64,000 bases of DNA from Vibrio sp. RE86 (GCF_013114545.1 NZ_VTXI01000021.1:19043-83042); one strand, 5' to 3'. Positions 50,720 through 61,992 are shown, counted from the stretch's first letter. Notes: a model not told the origin generated them from the sequence alone. A program made the numbers and translations.

Positions 50720-53700
50720 TTACTCCTCATCAACCACTACGCTAAAGTTAAACTTGGTTAACTTGTTTGGAGAAATGCGTTGGACTCGTGGGTTTTCACT
50801 GAACACTTTCATACCTGTCGGCAGTGAGTCAGTGTCGACTTTAACCAAGAAGTTTTTACCTTTCTTATCGAGTACCCACTGATCAGGCACGTGGTATCGA
50901 CCATATTGATCCGTTTCGATGACAATCCCTTCTACCGTAAGCAATCTGACACCCGGTACACCATCTTCGTAAACCCCTTTGTTTTCAATGATGATCTCCC
51001 ACAGGTAGTGGTCGCCATCACGATACAGGTGGCGCGTGATGTCCAAGTTTTCAGCCGACAGCCCCGCTTTTTTATCACCCACATAGTGTGAACTGATGTT
51101 GCCTTGTCTATCAAATACAATGCGAGTGCCTGCATCGGTTACAACACTGAATGTAAAGCCCTTATCTGTCTTAGTCTCTAGCTGAATAACCACTTTATTG
51201 CTCTCAGGCAATGTGCGGTTGTGAGACAAACCAAACAGCTCATCGATTGAGATCCCTTGCACCAATGCAGAATCGGTAAATCGCTTGTTCTTGTGTTGAG
51301 AAGCGTCAGTATTATTCTGCTCATGGGCTTTCACTTTACCTTCATACCCCACTTGAGGATAAGCTTTACCCGTGTGCGCATGATCCTGTAGGCGCACTTC
51401 ACGCTCACCGCGAATCATCACGGTGGTATTCGGAATGTAGTCTCGATGGCTTATGTTTGCTTTAAGCTCAATATCAAAGGCCGTAGCGTCAGCTTGGAAT
51501 CCATCTCGGTTATGATCTTCAAACACCTTACCGATAATAGAAGCGGTATCGAACACTTTGTCTGGCAAGACCTCAACCGTTGCGGTTGCTGTATTCGACT
51601 TTTCAACCAATGCGCCTGATGTCTGGCCTTCTGGTGGTGTCATCGCTACCGCGGAGTTCACATACTTACCAAACGTTGCCCCGACAGAAACTCGCAGAAG
51701 ATAACGAATACGGACACTTTCTGTGGTAATTTTGTCTGTGTTCCCGTAAGCCAACATATCACCAACGTTGAAGGTTAACGTGTTTGTGGCGGCTGGTTCT
51801 GCTGTACTCAACACATCATCACTCGTATCAAACTCACCGTCTGGGCCACTGTTCACAAGCTCTGTTGAACCCGGAACATACTCAAAGCCTGATGGGTAGC
51901 GGTCGACCAACTTCACGCTCTTGAACTCCGACTCATTGTTGTTGGTGATTAACACTTCATACTCAACCACATCACCTACTTGAGCATCTGTCTTGAGCGC
52001 TTCCTTGGTGACCAATAACTCCCCTTCGTTATCGGCAAACTTCTTCACATGAATCGTGACATCATCCGATGCGCTAATACCTGTCGCGGGATCGGTGACA
52101 GTGAATGTGTTGGTAATGTTGTCATCCAAACCTTTATTTAGCTGCCCAGTTATAGTGATTTCATAACCGTTGCCCATGTATGGCAATAAGTCGAGAGATA
52201 AGCCACCATTTGGCAAGTTAAGATCTTGGTCGGTAAATTCACCTTTTATCTGCCCAGTTGGCCACTCTTCAATAGTTACCCTCCATGACGTGAATAATGG
52301 GTTACCATTTCCGCCTACAAGCTTGCTGATCTCATCCAACATTTGGACGCCTGTAATGGTGTTAGCGCCCTCATTGCTCACCTTTAACAAGTAAGTGAGT
52401 TCATCATCGTCGTTGGTGTATTCAGCGTTTTCACCTTTTGTCGTGGTTTTGTCGATTGCAAAGCTCACCGCCCTTGGGATAATCATCGCACTGACAGTTT
52501 CAATGGTTGGCGTACGGGCGGAGCGCTCTCCCGAGTAGGCCGTTGTTGGAGCCGCATCATCGATCTTGTGCGACACGTTAACAATTTCACCCATTGCACG
52601 GGGATCTGTCGTACCAGTAATCGCAATTTCAACGGTGTCCCCTGGGGCGATGTCTCCGCCGATATTAATGTCTGCGTTTGCAGATAGAGTACCTACAGTA
52701 ATATGCGAGCGAGGGTCAGAGCTCTTTGATTCTACTTTCCAATCAGTAAACGCATTGATGATCTCTCTGTCACCTGTCGCGAGATCTGGCCTAGTCGGGA
52801 CCTTCATTCTCGAGATGGCATTTCTCAACAGAACATCATTGGCAAAGCCTTTACCATCATTGAACAAAGTAATTCTGAATGTCGCTGGTTCACCCGCCGT
52901 ATAGATAGGGTTATCCGCTTCTTCTGTAATGATGACGTTGTCAGGTTGCGACAATAAACTCGCGATAGCCGTGTAGCGCTCTGGCTTACCGACATTAATG
53001 GTCATACTCGCTTTGTTATCGATCTGACCATTGGCGTAACCATTTACTTGCCCGGTAATGACTAACTCAAGAGTGTCATTTGGTGCGAGATTTACTGTCG
53101 CATCAACTTCTCGATTATTACCACTCGGATCTGGGCTAATCGTCGTTAAATCATTGCCTTTATTGACTTGAATAGACCAAGAATCAAACGCCTTTTCACG
53201 ACCACCATTGACGGTTTCAACATCCATTGAATCAAGAAGATCTTTCAATTCGATGCCACCAACAAACCCTTCATTGTTATTGGTTAACACCACGCGATAT
53301 GTCGCTTGTGTACCTGGTTCGTATGGCATTTCGGTATCTTTGCCCGTTTCACCAACAAACTTTTCTAACGTGACCGATACAGGTCTGTTCTTCATTAAAG
53401 CGTCAGCGGTTTTCTGTGGCTCTGTACCAAAATCTACCGTCACTTGGTTAAAGATGTCACTCACAGCGTAACGATTTACGATACCCTCAATCGTGAAGGT
53501 TACATCACTGTTTGGAGCAATGTCCGCTACGGTATCAATGTCAGGGTTAGCACCACTTGGCAGCACGGTAAGCGTAGAGTTAATGTCGCTAAGCGCCGTT
53601 TTTATCGTCCAGGTCTCGAAGGCTGTGCCAGTTGTGCCATCAACAAGATCAACTAACACATCATTCATGATGTCTTTGATCGCCACATCATTGGCAAAAC

Positions 53701-56700
53701 CATCCCCCTGGTTAGAAACCTTCACAACAAACTGTGCACTTTCTCCCGCTTGGAAATATTCCCTGTCCGCAGACTTTTCTACCAGAACGTCAGCAGACTT
53801 AGGTTTTAGTACTGCTGTAGCATCAAGGGATTTTCCGTCATAAGTCACGTTCGCGGTGTTCTCAATATCACCGATCGCACGACCATCAATTTCTCCTTCC
53901 ACTGCAAAGACAATCGTATCTTTAGGGGCAAGGTCGATCATATGGTCAATATCGGTGTTCCAACTAAAGACTCTAGAATCTACCGTCGTCATTGGATCAT
54001 TTGCTTTGAATGAGTAAGTCCAGCGCGTAAATGCTGGGTTATCAACACCATCGACAGTATTTACCTTGATGGTTGAGATAAGATCTTTAAGCGCGATATC
54101 GTTAGCAAACGCCTCATCTTTGTTTTCAATCGTAATATAAAAACCGTTAATCGAACCTGGCGCGTAATACTCTTCTATTGGTGTTTTCGTCACTTCAATG
54201 GACGGAACAAGAGGTAAACTGACCGCTTCGTCTTGCAATGATTTATCACCATAATCCACCGTCACGATGTTTTTCACTTCCCCGATAATTTCAGGTTTCA
54301 GTGTTCCTTTAATCGTGATCGTAACAATATCTTCAGGCGCAATATCAATGCGATTGTCTATGTAGTTTCCTGATAGCGCAGGTAGTGATGTGGTCCCTTT
54401 ATCTGACTTACCTGTTATCGATATAGAGCTAGGGTCGAAAGCGGAAATAGAGCTACCGTAGATGGTTTCAGCGCTAATTCGATCAACGAAGTCTGTCACT
54501 TGTACGTCGGTCGCCCAAACTCGTTGTGTGTTCGTCAGTACAATCGTGTAGGTAAGTTCATCAGATGCCTTGTAAATGTCCTTATCAACATTTTTCGACA
54601 CCATCACTTCAGCATCAATCGGTTGATAAGTCGCGCGTTTGCTTACCGAATCTACGTTCTCAGCATCGACATCGACTACGTTGGTGATCTCACCGACAAC
54701 ATTGCTCTTAACCTGACCTTCTAGGTGAAGTTGAATTTTAGACCCTGGGGCAAGTTGGTAAACCCCTTTAAAACCATCAGGGCTATCGAAGGCCGTTTCA
54801 GAGACCGTGTACGTTTTACTCGCGCTCGGGTCAACAATAGATATAGAGCTCTGGCTCGCGTCCCAACTATCAAATACACGCTCTGGTATGAAACTGTCGA
54901 CGGTATCCGCTTTGATCTGGGAAGCAAGGTCTTCTAGCGTAACGTTCTGTAGATAGCCTCCCCCTGTATTCTCAACGACAATATCAAAACCAATCATATC
55001 TCCCGGCGCATATAAAGCTGGCGAGATAGAGGCGTCTTTCGTTACCGCCAAGCTGCCCTGCTCAGGGTAAATATAATGTTGTTGTAAATCGTACTGGATC
55101 TTATCGACATATAAGGTATTACCAAATTTGCCTATCGCGTCGTCACGGACTTGACCAACAACATCGATTTTCAGAACGGTAGGCTGAGCATCTGCCGCTC
55201 CCAACTTGACGATTGCATCGATATCGCCAGAGGTTTGGATCGCCGTTGCGTCATTGTGCACGGCTCCAATATTACTCACGAACTTAGCCGTCGTTGTCCA
55301 AGACTCCAGTGCAGTTTGCATACTGCCGTCTGCCGTTTCGACAGTAAATTTAGAAATCGCATCTTCTACTCGAACATCGGCGTTGGAGTCTGAAGTATTC
55401 GCGATAAACATGGTGTAACGAACTTCACCACCCGGAACATAAGTTGGAGTGTCAGTTGTTTTTGAGGCAAATATCGCAGCATCACCTTGGTCTAACACAA
55501 TCGCATTGGAATCTTTTCCATCGACTTTAGCCACATTGGTAATTGTTCCTGTTGCATCGCCATCAGCAACACCACTCAACCCAAACACGACTTTGTCACC
55601 TGGCATTAAATCAAAGCTCGCATCAAGAGGCTTGCTACCAGAATAATCACCAGAGATAGCGAAACGGTCAGAGCTTGGCTGCTCAAGAATAGCCGTCGAG
55701 AGCTTAGAGAAAGCCTTCGCACCCGACGAGGTCGTAATCGTATTCAATTTATCGACGATCGACACATCATTTGCGATACCTTCGCCAGTGTTCTCAACCG
55801 TAATCGAGTAAGCAACTTGACCGTTCGGGTTGTATTGACAGCCACTTCCGGTATTGGAAGGGAATGTACAACTGCCGCCATCCGCGGTGGTATTCGTCAC
55901 GAGCTTCTCAAACACTAGATTGGGTGCAACAGGCGGTATTACAGGAGTCACAACATTTTGACCACCAGCAGATGCTTTATTCGCGTCAACGTCCCCTAAG
56001 GCATCAGAGCGGATAGTACCCGTAATCGTAAACTGGATGTCCTCTTGCGGCGCTATGTCCACGGTCACGTCGAGATCACTGTCTGTAACATAGTCAGGAA
56101 GATAGGTATCAACACTGCTACCAAGCCCTTGACTGATATCGTGAGTAATATTGAATGAATCTAACGCTTGCTCAGTAGCGCCGCCTAGGACTTCTACTTT
56201 GATGTTCGAAACGATATCTCGGATTTGCGTTTGATCAGTCCAAACTTTGGCTTTGTTATTAACATCAAGAAGATAAACAACCTCTTCGCCCGGTTTATAA
56301 GTATCGCCAGATGAGTATGGACGCCCGCCAATCGACACTATACGTTTTGCGACTTTTAAATCTTGCGCTTCAGGCTTAACCGTCGATTTTTGGAAAGCTG
56401 AACCATTGTAAAACGGCTTAGCAATCACATTATCCAACGCATCGTCACGAATTTTCGCTTCGATGATAAAATCAACCCAGCCGCCTGCAGCAATGGAAAG
56501 AACAGGAATATCGATATCAACGTTTGTGCCGCCAACATAAGTACCGATGTCCGTCACTAGCTCTTTTGACTTGTCGACTTTTACATCCCAACCATATTGA
56601 TCAAACACCGCCGCACGTTGATCATTGCTTTCGCCGATAGCATCTTGCGCCAGACGAGATTTTATCTTCGAAAACTCTTCCTTCAGCGAAACCGCATATT

Positions 56701-59700
56701 CCGTACCCTTACCTTTGTTTTCCAATCGCAAGTGGTACACAACATCCTGACCATTGACTGAAGGATCAAAGTTATATGTGCTCTTTATCGTTGCAAACGA
56801 GCCATCAGTATAGGCTTTATGCTTCTTACTGATATTCGAAGGCAACATGTCAACGCGCTCAGACTCTAACGTATGTTTATTGTCAACTTTGGCTATGTTT
56901 TTGATCGGTCCAACGGCTTTTTCAGAAATTTTTGCCGTAACACGGTAACGCACAAACGTTCCACCCGTTGCAAAAGAGCTACCCGCTAAATCAAAACTGG
57001 TGTCTATGTTAGTGTCGTTAGCAACACTGCCCGCGTTAGACAATCCACTGTTATCAACTTCTGTTTCAATGGTCCAAGAGTCAAACGCCTGCCCTGTTGT
57101 ACTATCAAAATAATCGGTGGTGATACCTTTGATGTCATCGACTATCTTCACATCTTGCAGGTGGACGTTGTTTTTGTTTTCTAAAGTGATGTCATAAACG
57201 AGGTAACCACCAGGTGTATAACCACCGGTCAATTCAGTTACACCATCTTTGTCTAGAATCTGAATAACATGCTTATCAAAGTCATACTTTTCAGTGTCAG
57301 CCTTAGACTCCGCACTCACATAATCGCCATCAACACGAAGAAAGTTCACGATATCGCCGACTGCATTTGGATTTACTTTTGCCGTCACCACATATTCAAT
57401 GATCTCCCCCGCAGGCACGGAAATATGAGTTTTAATATCTTGGTTGTCGTTTAAGGTTCCATCGAGATCGACTTGAGCATGAGGGTTACCTCCGAGAACT
57501 TTTGGCTCAATTGTCCAACCATCAATAAATGCAAGCCCTTCGGTTCCATCAAGTAGGTTGGTTTTGATGCTTGAGAGGCTATCCTCCAATGGAATATTGT
57601 ACGCACTACCCTTGCCATCATTGTTGATAGTCAAGTGGTAAGTAAGACCCTCTCCCGGTTGGTAGTTTTTCTGCTCGACGGTCTTAGAAAACACTAGATG
57701 ATATTCGTAAGGCTCAACGGTAATACCACCAATCGTAATGTCACCTACGGCATCACCGCGCACTGTCCCTTCAACGGTGTATAAAACGTAGTCACCGCCT
57801 GCGACATCGATGGTAGTATCAATGTTTTTATTATCTTCAACGGTTCCATCTAACGTGCCGTCTGTTGTCCCAGCACCGCCGTTCACATCATCTTTCGCGA
57901 CATCAACCGAAAACACGTCGTTAAATGGGTTCGCTTTAGAGCCATCAAGCAACGCAACTTGTACGCCTTCAATGTTTTCAAAAACACGGTGGTTATTGAA
58001 GTAGCCTCTATTTGAAGACACTTTCACGGTGTACGTTAATGTATCGCCAGGAGCATAGAATCGGCTCTCTTTTCCGTTCACCAATAACTGACGTACTGTG
58101 CCACCACCGCTATCAACACGTTCCATCTCATGATGCGAGACGTGCGACTCTTCAGTCACTTGCTTATAGTCTTGAAAGATATACGCATCGTTAGCAATTT
58201 TTCGTTCTAACAGGCCACCTTGCATCGATCCAACAACATTGTCTTTGACGTGAGCTTTCACTTTGAAAGTACGTGTTTCGCTAGCCGCCAATGAAAAGGT
58301 CGTGTTTGCTCCGCCTAGAGGGTAAACAAGATCATCGTTCGTTTGTGCTTGCCAACCCGAACCGTCGGCGTAGTCAAACTGCCAGTATTCAAACGGGGAT
58401 TGATCCTCATAGTCGGCATATTGGTTATCTTTATCGTTAGCAAGTACCGAGCGAATCTCTGTCAGAGGGTCGACCAACTTCAATGATGTTGCTTCATTCT
58501 CACTGTTGTTCTGTAAGGTGATAAAGTAAGTCACATCGTCACCTGGGACGAAACGTGTCTGGTCAGCCGTTTTCAGAATAGAAACGTTTAGACGCTCATC
58601 ACCACTATCACCAATTTCGGCTGTCGCTGATTGGTCTAGGTTATTAACGGGGTCGTGAATCTCTACCGTGTTAGAAATTTCATATTTATCATAGTCACTG
58701 CGCACTAAGCCTCTGATCTTATAAGTAACATGCCCCATACCGTCAGCGGTTTGTGGATCAATATCAATCTTCGAATTAATATTGCCATTACTTGGATAGG
58801 TAGACGGTGCCCCTGCAAAGCTGCCCGTATCGTATTTCGTATTGTTACTATCGGTAGATGCTGTGATCGTCCATTCTGAGAAAACCCCCATTCCCTTGAT
58901 GTCATCTTTCACTGCTACTTCATTGGCATAACCCGCACCACGGTTGTATACCGTCACATTAAACTCAACCCATTGCCCCGGAAAGAACTCATTCTCTTTT
59001 GAGGTTTTAACTACGACTACATTAGGCGCTTTAGGGTAAACCGTTGCAGAGTCAGATACTCTAGATTGCGCATCGGAGTCTTGTGTTTCTACATTGACGG
59101 TGCTGTCGAAACGCTTGTAAACAATCTCATCACTCTTAGTGCGGTCAATCTTAGCCGTTACTGTATATAGCACTTCGACGTTAGGCGGGATCTGCGCTGT
59201 AAGGTCAATGTCTTTGTTATCTTCAAAGTCCCCCACTTTGGTGTAGGTACTATTACCGTTCAATAGAGGGTCGTCGGAGATAATGTCTGCCGTAATCGTC
59301 CATGACGAGAAAACCGCTTTTGAAGCACTATCCGGCTCTAGAGTGCCTGCGGTTATCGTCGAGAACGTATCTTTCACCTTAACGTTGGTCGCGTAACCAT
59401 TGCCTTTGTCATTCTTAACGTGAATTTGATACGTGACTTCGTCTTCTAGCTTTGAATAACTCGTATGTTCATCATGAAAGTTGGAATCGTTGTTTGTCTT
59501 GACGGTCTTGTTGACCGAAACGGTGAAATCACGAGGGTCAGAACCGCGGTCGGCATAAACTGAACCATCAACAGTGACACTATTTTGGATATGACCATTC
59601 GCTAACGGGTTCGTTTTTGCGTCAATGGTGTAGATGATGTAGCTATGCGGTTCTAGCGTCGCTTCCACGTCCAAAATGTCAGGGCTAGTTACAGTGCCTG

Positions 59701-61783
59701 AAATGCCCGTGACAGATGAGGTCGCACCGCTTCCATTTTCACGAAATGCTTGTGCTGTGATCTCCCAGCTATCAAATGCGGGAATAATTGCCCCACTCAC
59801 GGACGTTGTTTTGACAGAAGACAGGTCATCAATGACAGGCACTTGGTTTGCAAAGCCGTCACCATCGTTATCAACACGAACGGTATAGGTAAGAACATCA
59901 CCCGAGGAGTAGAAACGAGCATTTACATCTTTGCTCGCACGTAGGTTGTCTTCTGGCATTTGAACACCAGAGCCCTCTTCCGATACGTTATCCGAACACG
60001 CTGGATTGTCATCTAAGATAAGACCGATGCTAGAATCATTCACTTCTGCAGTTAGCGTGTAGGTTACACGTTTTCCTGGTGCGATATCAGGTGACAGCGT
60101 CACTGCACTCGTTGTCCATGAACCATAACTGTATTTACCCGGATCTGTCCCTACGTTATCTTCTGTACTGCTTGGTTCTATTTTCCAACGTTTAAATGCT
60201 TGTCCTTGCCCAGCACCCGCCGCTTGCTCTGTTTGCACACATGTTAGGTCATCCACGACTTGAAGATCGTTGGCAAAATATTTTGATGACGTGTTCGATA
60301 CCTCTATTTCGTATTCGACGGTGTTCCCCGGCGTGTATAAAGAGGCTTTCGTCGTCTTTGAAATGGTAATTTCAGGGTCAGTGACATTGAGCGTGCGCTC
60401 TGCATTCAGAGAGCCCGATATTTGTGCGTCTTGAACTAAATTGTTTGCAGCGTCAAATACCCCCGCATTCGCCCCTTGTACCAGACCAATAGCAACAGGA
60501 GATAAAGTCGCTTTTACTTCATACGAAATGGTTTCATTGGGAAAGAGCGAAATCTGATCATCAAATGCAACGTCAGTCTGTACACCTGCATCTTTAAATT
60601 TAGATAGGGTGTTTGCGCCTGAGCCTGTAACCTCGATAGTCCAAGAGCTAAAAGGGTTACCTGTTACGTCACCATTATCATGCTCAGACTGTAAGTTGTT
60701 ACCTAAACCGAGATTAGACAATAAATCGCGAATATTTTGTTTTACATGATAATCGTGTGCAATACCCGACCCGCTGTTAGTCACATCGATCGTGAATACA
60801 CGTTGTGAGCCGACTAAGTAAGGATTCGACTGGCTAATAGCGTGTTCAATCGACACAATCGCAGAAGCGGGCGGCGTCGTTTTCTCATCACTGGCCAGTT
60901 CACCCTCTTTAGTTTCACTTTTTGCAGACGTGACAATGTCGCCAACCAAGCCTTGCGCTACTTGCGTTGATATGGTGTATGTCAATGAGCCGCCGACAGC
61001 AATAGTAGCGTCCTCTACCTGTAAGTCACCACTGGTCGTATAGGTTCCTAAATCACTCTGTTTGCCTGACGTTTCACCGCTAATTTCAACTCTGCTAAAT
61101 GGTGAAATTGCACTGCCTTGAGCCCCCTCCACAGCTAAAGAAGAAAATAGCTGCTCAATATCTAAGTGCTGAACCTTATAACTACCCGTATTGGTCAGTT
61201 TAAGTGTGTAAATAAGGGGTTGACCCACCGAGTATTCGGATTTGTCGACACTTAAATCAATGGTGTACTGATAAGGAACTGGACTAAACGTACTTTTAGT
61301 AAATGGCGTAAAGACTTCAAGCGAACCATCGCCATCTACGTCAGCTTTGACTTGGGTATTCCCAAGCTCAATGGAGCCGATAACATCATCACTTACTTTC
61401 GCTTTAAACTGATACTCAATAGAGCTGTATGGAAACAGCTTGGCATCTGCGACATCGAGATTGGCGTCCGCGCCCGTTACCGAACCCGGATTTGAGCCAA
61501 AGCCATTGGAGGGAATAACGGTCAGTTCACTAAACGCTTTAACATCTCCAGTCTCACCCTCAGCCAACGTATCCCAAATCGTGTCCACAACGGAAACGTC
61601 GCGCAGCGTCTTTGTGGTGTTATTTTTGACTTTGACGTTGTAACTGATGAACTCACTATTCTCATAGGTGCTATTGAGTGGCGAAACTTGCACGTCAATT
61701 TCGGCAGCGAGGACATTTACGGAGAAAAACGTAAGGAGAACGATTAAGCCGTTGGATAACTTAGAGGATAGCGAGTGCAACAA
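50720..61783 (-). CDS. Giant secreted repeat protein (DUF11-like), 3687 residues
   Basis: Begins at a TTG codon (61783), with TAGGA upstream and an in-frame stop just before. Signal peptide KLSNGLIVLLTFFSVNVLAA. About 23 repeats follow, each ~110-165 residues. A typical unit runs: 'Y.PG..V.Y.I.V.N.G.G.A.DV.(V/L).D', then 'G.AF.SW.I', then 'D(I/L)APGD.V.(Y/F).I.G.(V/I)...A.G.I.N...VDG'. The last unit is the clearest DUF11 (NNNESEFKSVKLVDRYPSGF). The final ~300 residues hold GKVFEDHNRDGFQ and, ~190 residues later, GVPGVRLLTVEGIVIETDQY, which look like two halves of one SdrD_B-type domain. Probably an extracellular stalk or adhesin held by the two downstream gene products. Confidence 0.85.
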   Translation of the reverse strand: MLHSLSSKLSNGLIVLLTFFSVNVLAAEIDVQVSPLNSTYENSEFISYNVKVKNNTTKTLRDVSVVDTIWDTLAEGETGDVKAFSELTVIPSNGFGSNPGSVTGADANLDVADAKLFPYSSIEYQFKAKVSDDVIGSIELGNTQVKADVDGDGSLEVFTPFTKSTFSPVPYQYTIDLSVDKSEYSVGQPLIYTLKLTNTGSYKVQHLDIEQLFSSLAVEGAQGSAISPFSRVEISGETSGKQSDLGTYTTSGDLQVEDATIAVGGSLTYTISTQVAQGLVGDIVTSAKSETKEGELASDEKTTPPASAIVSIEHAISQSNPYLVGSQRVFTIDVTNSGSGIAHDYHVKQNIRDLLSNLGLGNNLQSEHDNGDVTGNPFSSWTIEVTGSGANTLSKFKDAGVQTDVAFDDQISLFPNETISYEVKATLSPVAIGLVQGANAGVFDAANNLVQDAQISGSLNAERTLNVTDPEITISKTTKASLYTPGNTVEYEIEVSNTSSKYFANDLQVVDDLTCVQTEQAAGAGQGQAFKRWKIEPSSTEDNVGTDPGKYSYGSWTTSAVTLSPDIAPGKRVTYTLTAEVNDSSIGLILDDNPACSDNVSEEGSGVQMPEDNLRASKDVNARFYSSGDVLTYTVRVDNDGDGFANQVPVIDDLSSVKTTSVSGAIIPAFDSWEITAQAFRENGSGATSSVTGISGTVTSPDILDVEATLEPHSYIIYTIDAKTNPLANGHIQNSVTVDGSVYADRGSDPRDFTVSVNKTVKTNNDSNFHDEHTSYSKLEDEVTYQIHVKNDKGNGYATNVKVKDTFSTITAGTLEPDSASKAVFSSWTITADIISDDPLLNGNSTYTKVGDFEDNKDIDLTAQIPPNVEVLYTVTAKIDRTKSDEIVYKRFDSTVNVETQDSDAQSRVSDSATVYPKAPNVVVVKTSKENEFFPGQWVEFNVTVYNRGAGYANEVAVKDDIKGMGVFSEWTITASTDSNNTKYDTGSFAGAPSTYPSNGNINSKIDIDPQTADGMGHVTYKIRGLVRSDYDKYEISNTVEIHDPVNNLDQSATAEIGDSGDERLNVSILKTADQTRFVPGDDVTYFITLQNNSENEATSLKLVDPLTEIRSVLANDKDNQYADYEDQSPFEYWQFDYADGSGWQAQTNDDLVYPLGGANTTFSLAASETRTFKVKAHVKDNVVGSMQGGLLERKIANDAYIFQDYKQVTEESHVSHHEMERVDSGGGTVRQLLVNGKESRFYAPGDTLTYTVKVSSNRGYFNNHRVFENIEGVQVALLDGSKANPFNDVFSVDVAKDDVNGGAGTTDGTLDGTVEDNKNIDTTIDVAGGDYVLYTVEGTVRGDAVGDITIGGITVEPYEYHLVFSKTVEQKNYQPGEGLTYHLTINNDGKGSAYNIPLEDSLSSIKTNLLDGTEGLAFIDGWTIEPKVLGGNPHAQVDLDGTLNDNQDIKTHISVPAGEIIEYVVTAKVNPNAVGDIVNFLRVDGDYVSAESKADTEKYDFDKHVIQILDKDGVTELTGGYTPGGYLVYDITLENKNNVHLQDVKIVDDIKGITTDYFDSTTGQAFDSWTIETEVDNSGLSNAGSVANDTNIDTSFDLAGSSFATGGTFVRYRVTAKISEKAVGPIKNIAKVDNKHTLESERVDMLPSNISKKHKAYTDGSFATIKSTYNFDPSVNGQDVVYHLRLENKGKGTEYAVSLKEEFSKIKSRLAQDAIGESNDQRAAVFDQYGWDVKVDKSKELVTDIGTYVGGTNVDIDIPVLSIAAGGWVDFIIEAKIRDDALDNVIAKPFYNGSAFQKSTVKPEAQDLKVAKRIVSIGGRPYSSGDTYKPGEEVVYLLDVNNKAKVWTDQTQIRDIVSNIKVEVLGGATEQALDSFNITHDISQGLGSSVDTYLPDYVTDSDLDVTVDIAPQEDIQFTITGTIRSDALGDVDANKASAGGQNVVTPVIPPVAPNLVFEKLVTNTTADGGSCTFPSNTGSGCQYNPNGQVAYSITVENTGEGIANDVSIVDKLNTITTSSGAKAFSKLSTAILEQPSSDRFAISGDYSGSKPLDASFDLMPGDKVVFGLSGVADGDATGTITNVAKVDGKDSNAIVLDQGDAAIFASKTTDTPTYVPGGEVRYTMFIANTSDSNADVRVEDAISKFTVETADGSMQTALESWTTTAKFVSNIGAVHNDATAIQTSGDIDAIVKLGAADAQPTVLKIDVVGQVRDDAIGKFGNTLYVDKIQYDLQQHYIYPEQGSLAVTKDASISPALYAPGDMIGFDIVVENTGGGYLQNVTLEDLASQIKADTVDSFIPERVFDSWDASQSSISIVDPSASKTYTVSETAFDSPDGFKGVYQLAPGSKIQLHLEGQVKSNVVGEITNVVDVDAENVDSVSKRATYQPIDAEVMVSKNVDKDIYKASDELTYTIVLTNTQRVWATDVQVTDFVDRISAETIYGSSISAFDPSSISITGKSDKGTTSLPALSGNYIDNRIDIAPEDIVTITIKGTLKPEIIGEVKNIVTVDYGDKSLQDEAVSLPLVPSIEVTKTPIEEYYAPGSINGFYITIENKDEAFANDIALKDLISTIKVNTVDGVDNPAFTRWTYSFKANDPMTTVDSRVFSWNTDIDHMIDLAPKDTIVFAVEGEIDGRAIGDIENTANVTYDGKSLDATAVLKPKSADVLVEKSADREYFQAGESAQFVVKVSNQGDGFANDVAIKDIMNDVLVDLVDGTTGTAFETWTIKTALSDINSTLTVLPSGANPDIDTVADIAPNSDVTFTIEGIVNRYAVSDIFNQVTVDFGTEPQKTADALMKNRPVSVTLEKFVGETGKDTEMPYEPGTQATYRVVLTNNNEGFVGGIELKDLLDSMDVETVNGGREKAFDSWSIQVNKGNDLTTISPDPSGNNREVDATVNLAPNDTLELVITGQVNGYANGQIDNKASMTINVGKPERYTAIASLLSQPDNVIITEEADNPIYTAGEPATFRITLFNDGKGFANDVLLRNAISRMKVPTRPDLATGDREIINAFTDWKVESKSSDPRSHITVGTLSANADINIGGDIAPGDTVEIAITGTTDPRAMGEIVNVSHKIDDAAPTTAYSGERSARTPTIETVSAMIIPRAVSFAIDKTTTKGENAEYTNDDDELTYLLKVSNEGANTITGVQMLDEISKLVGGNGNPLFTSWRVTIEEWPTGQIKGEFTDQDLNLPNGGLSLDLLPYMGNGYEITITGQLNKGLDDNITNTFTVTDPATGISASDDVTIHVKKFADNEGELLVTKEALKTDAQVGDVVEYEVLITNNNESEFKSVKLVDRYPSGFEYVPGSTELVNSGPDGEFDTSDDVLSTAEPAATNTLTFNVGDMLAYGNTDKITTESVRIRYLLRVSVGATFGKYVNSAVAMTPPEGQTSGALVEKSNTATATVEVLPDKVFDTASIIGKVFEDHNRDGFQADATAFDIELKANISHRDYIPNTTVMIRGEREVRLQDHAHTGKAYPQVGYEGKVKAHEQNNTDASQHKNKRFTDSALVQGISIDELFGLSHNRTLPESNKVVIQLETKTDKGFTFSVVTDAGTRIVFDRQGNISSHYVGDKKAGLSAENLDITRHLYRDGDHYLWEIIIENKGVYEDGVPGVRLLTVEGIVIETDQYGRYHVPDQWVLDKKGKNFLVKVDTDSLPTGMKVFSENPRVQRISPNKLTKFNFSVVVDEE

Positions 61784-61992
61784 AACAATAGAGTCCTATG
61801 TCAGTGAACACACTGCATGACCCTTATTGTTTGTGAATCAGTGCAGCTGATGAGCGCAACTGACATTATTTTTTTCACTGTTACAAAATGTCACAACTTT
61901 GTCAGGGTTTATAAGAAAATGGCAAGATCCTTCATTTTTTCTAACTAAATTACGGGAAGCATTAACTAACTCAGAATTATCCTACAACTTGG

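Noticed and set aside
54725..54937. Plus-strand frames opposite the giant gene, here and at 53493-53843, 52566-52904 and elsewhere
   Set aside because: Composition mirrors the coding strand; no start signals or domains. Shadows of the long gene.
50720..61783. Recent DNA-level tandem duplication in the giant gene
   Set aside because: Repeats are visible in protein but no long exact DNA repeats were noticed by eye; a dot plot would be needed to be sure.
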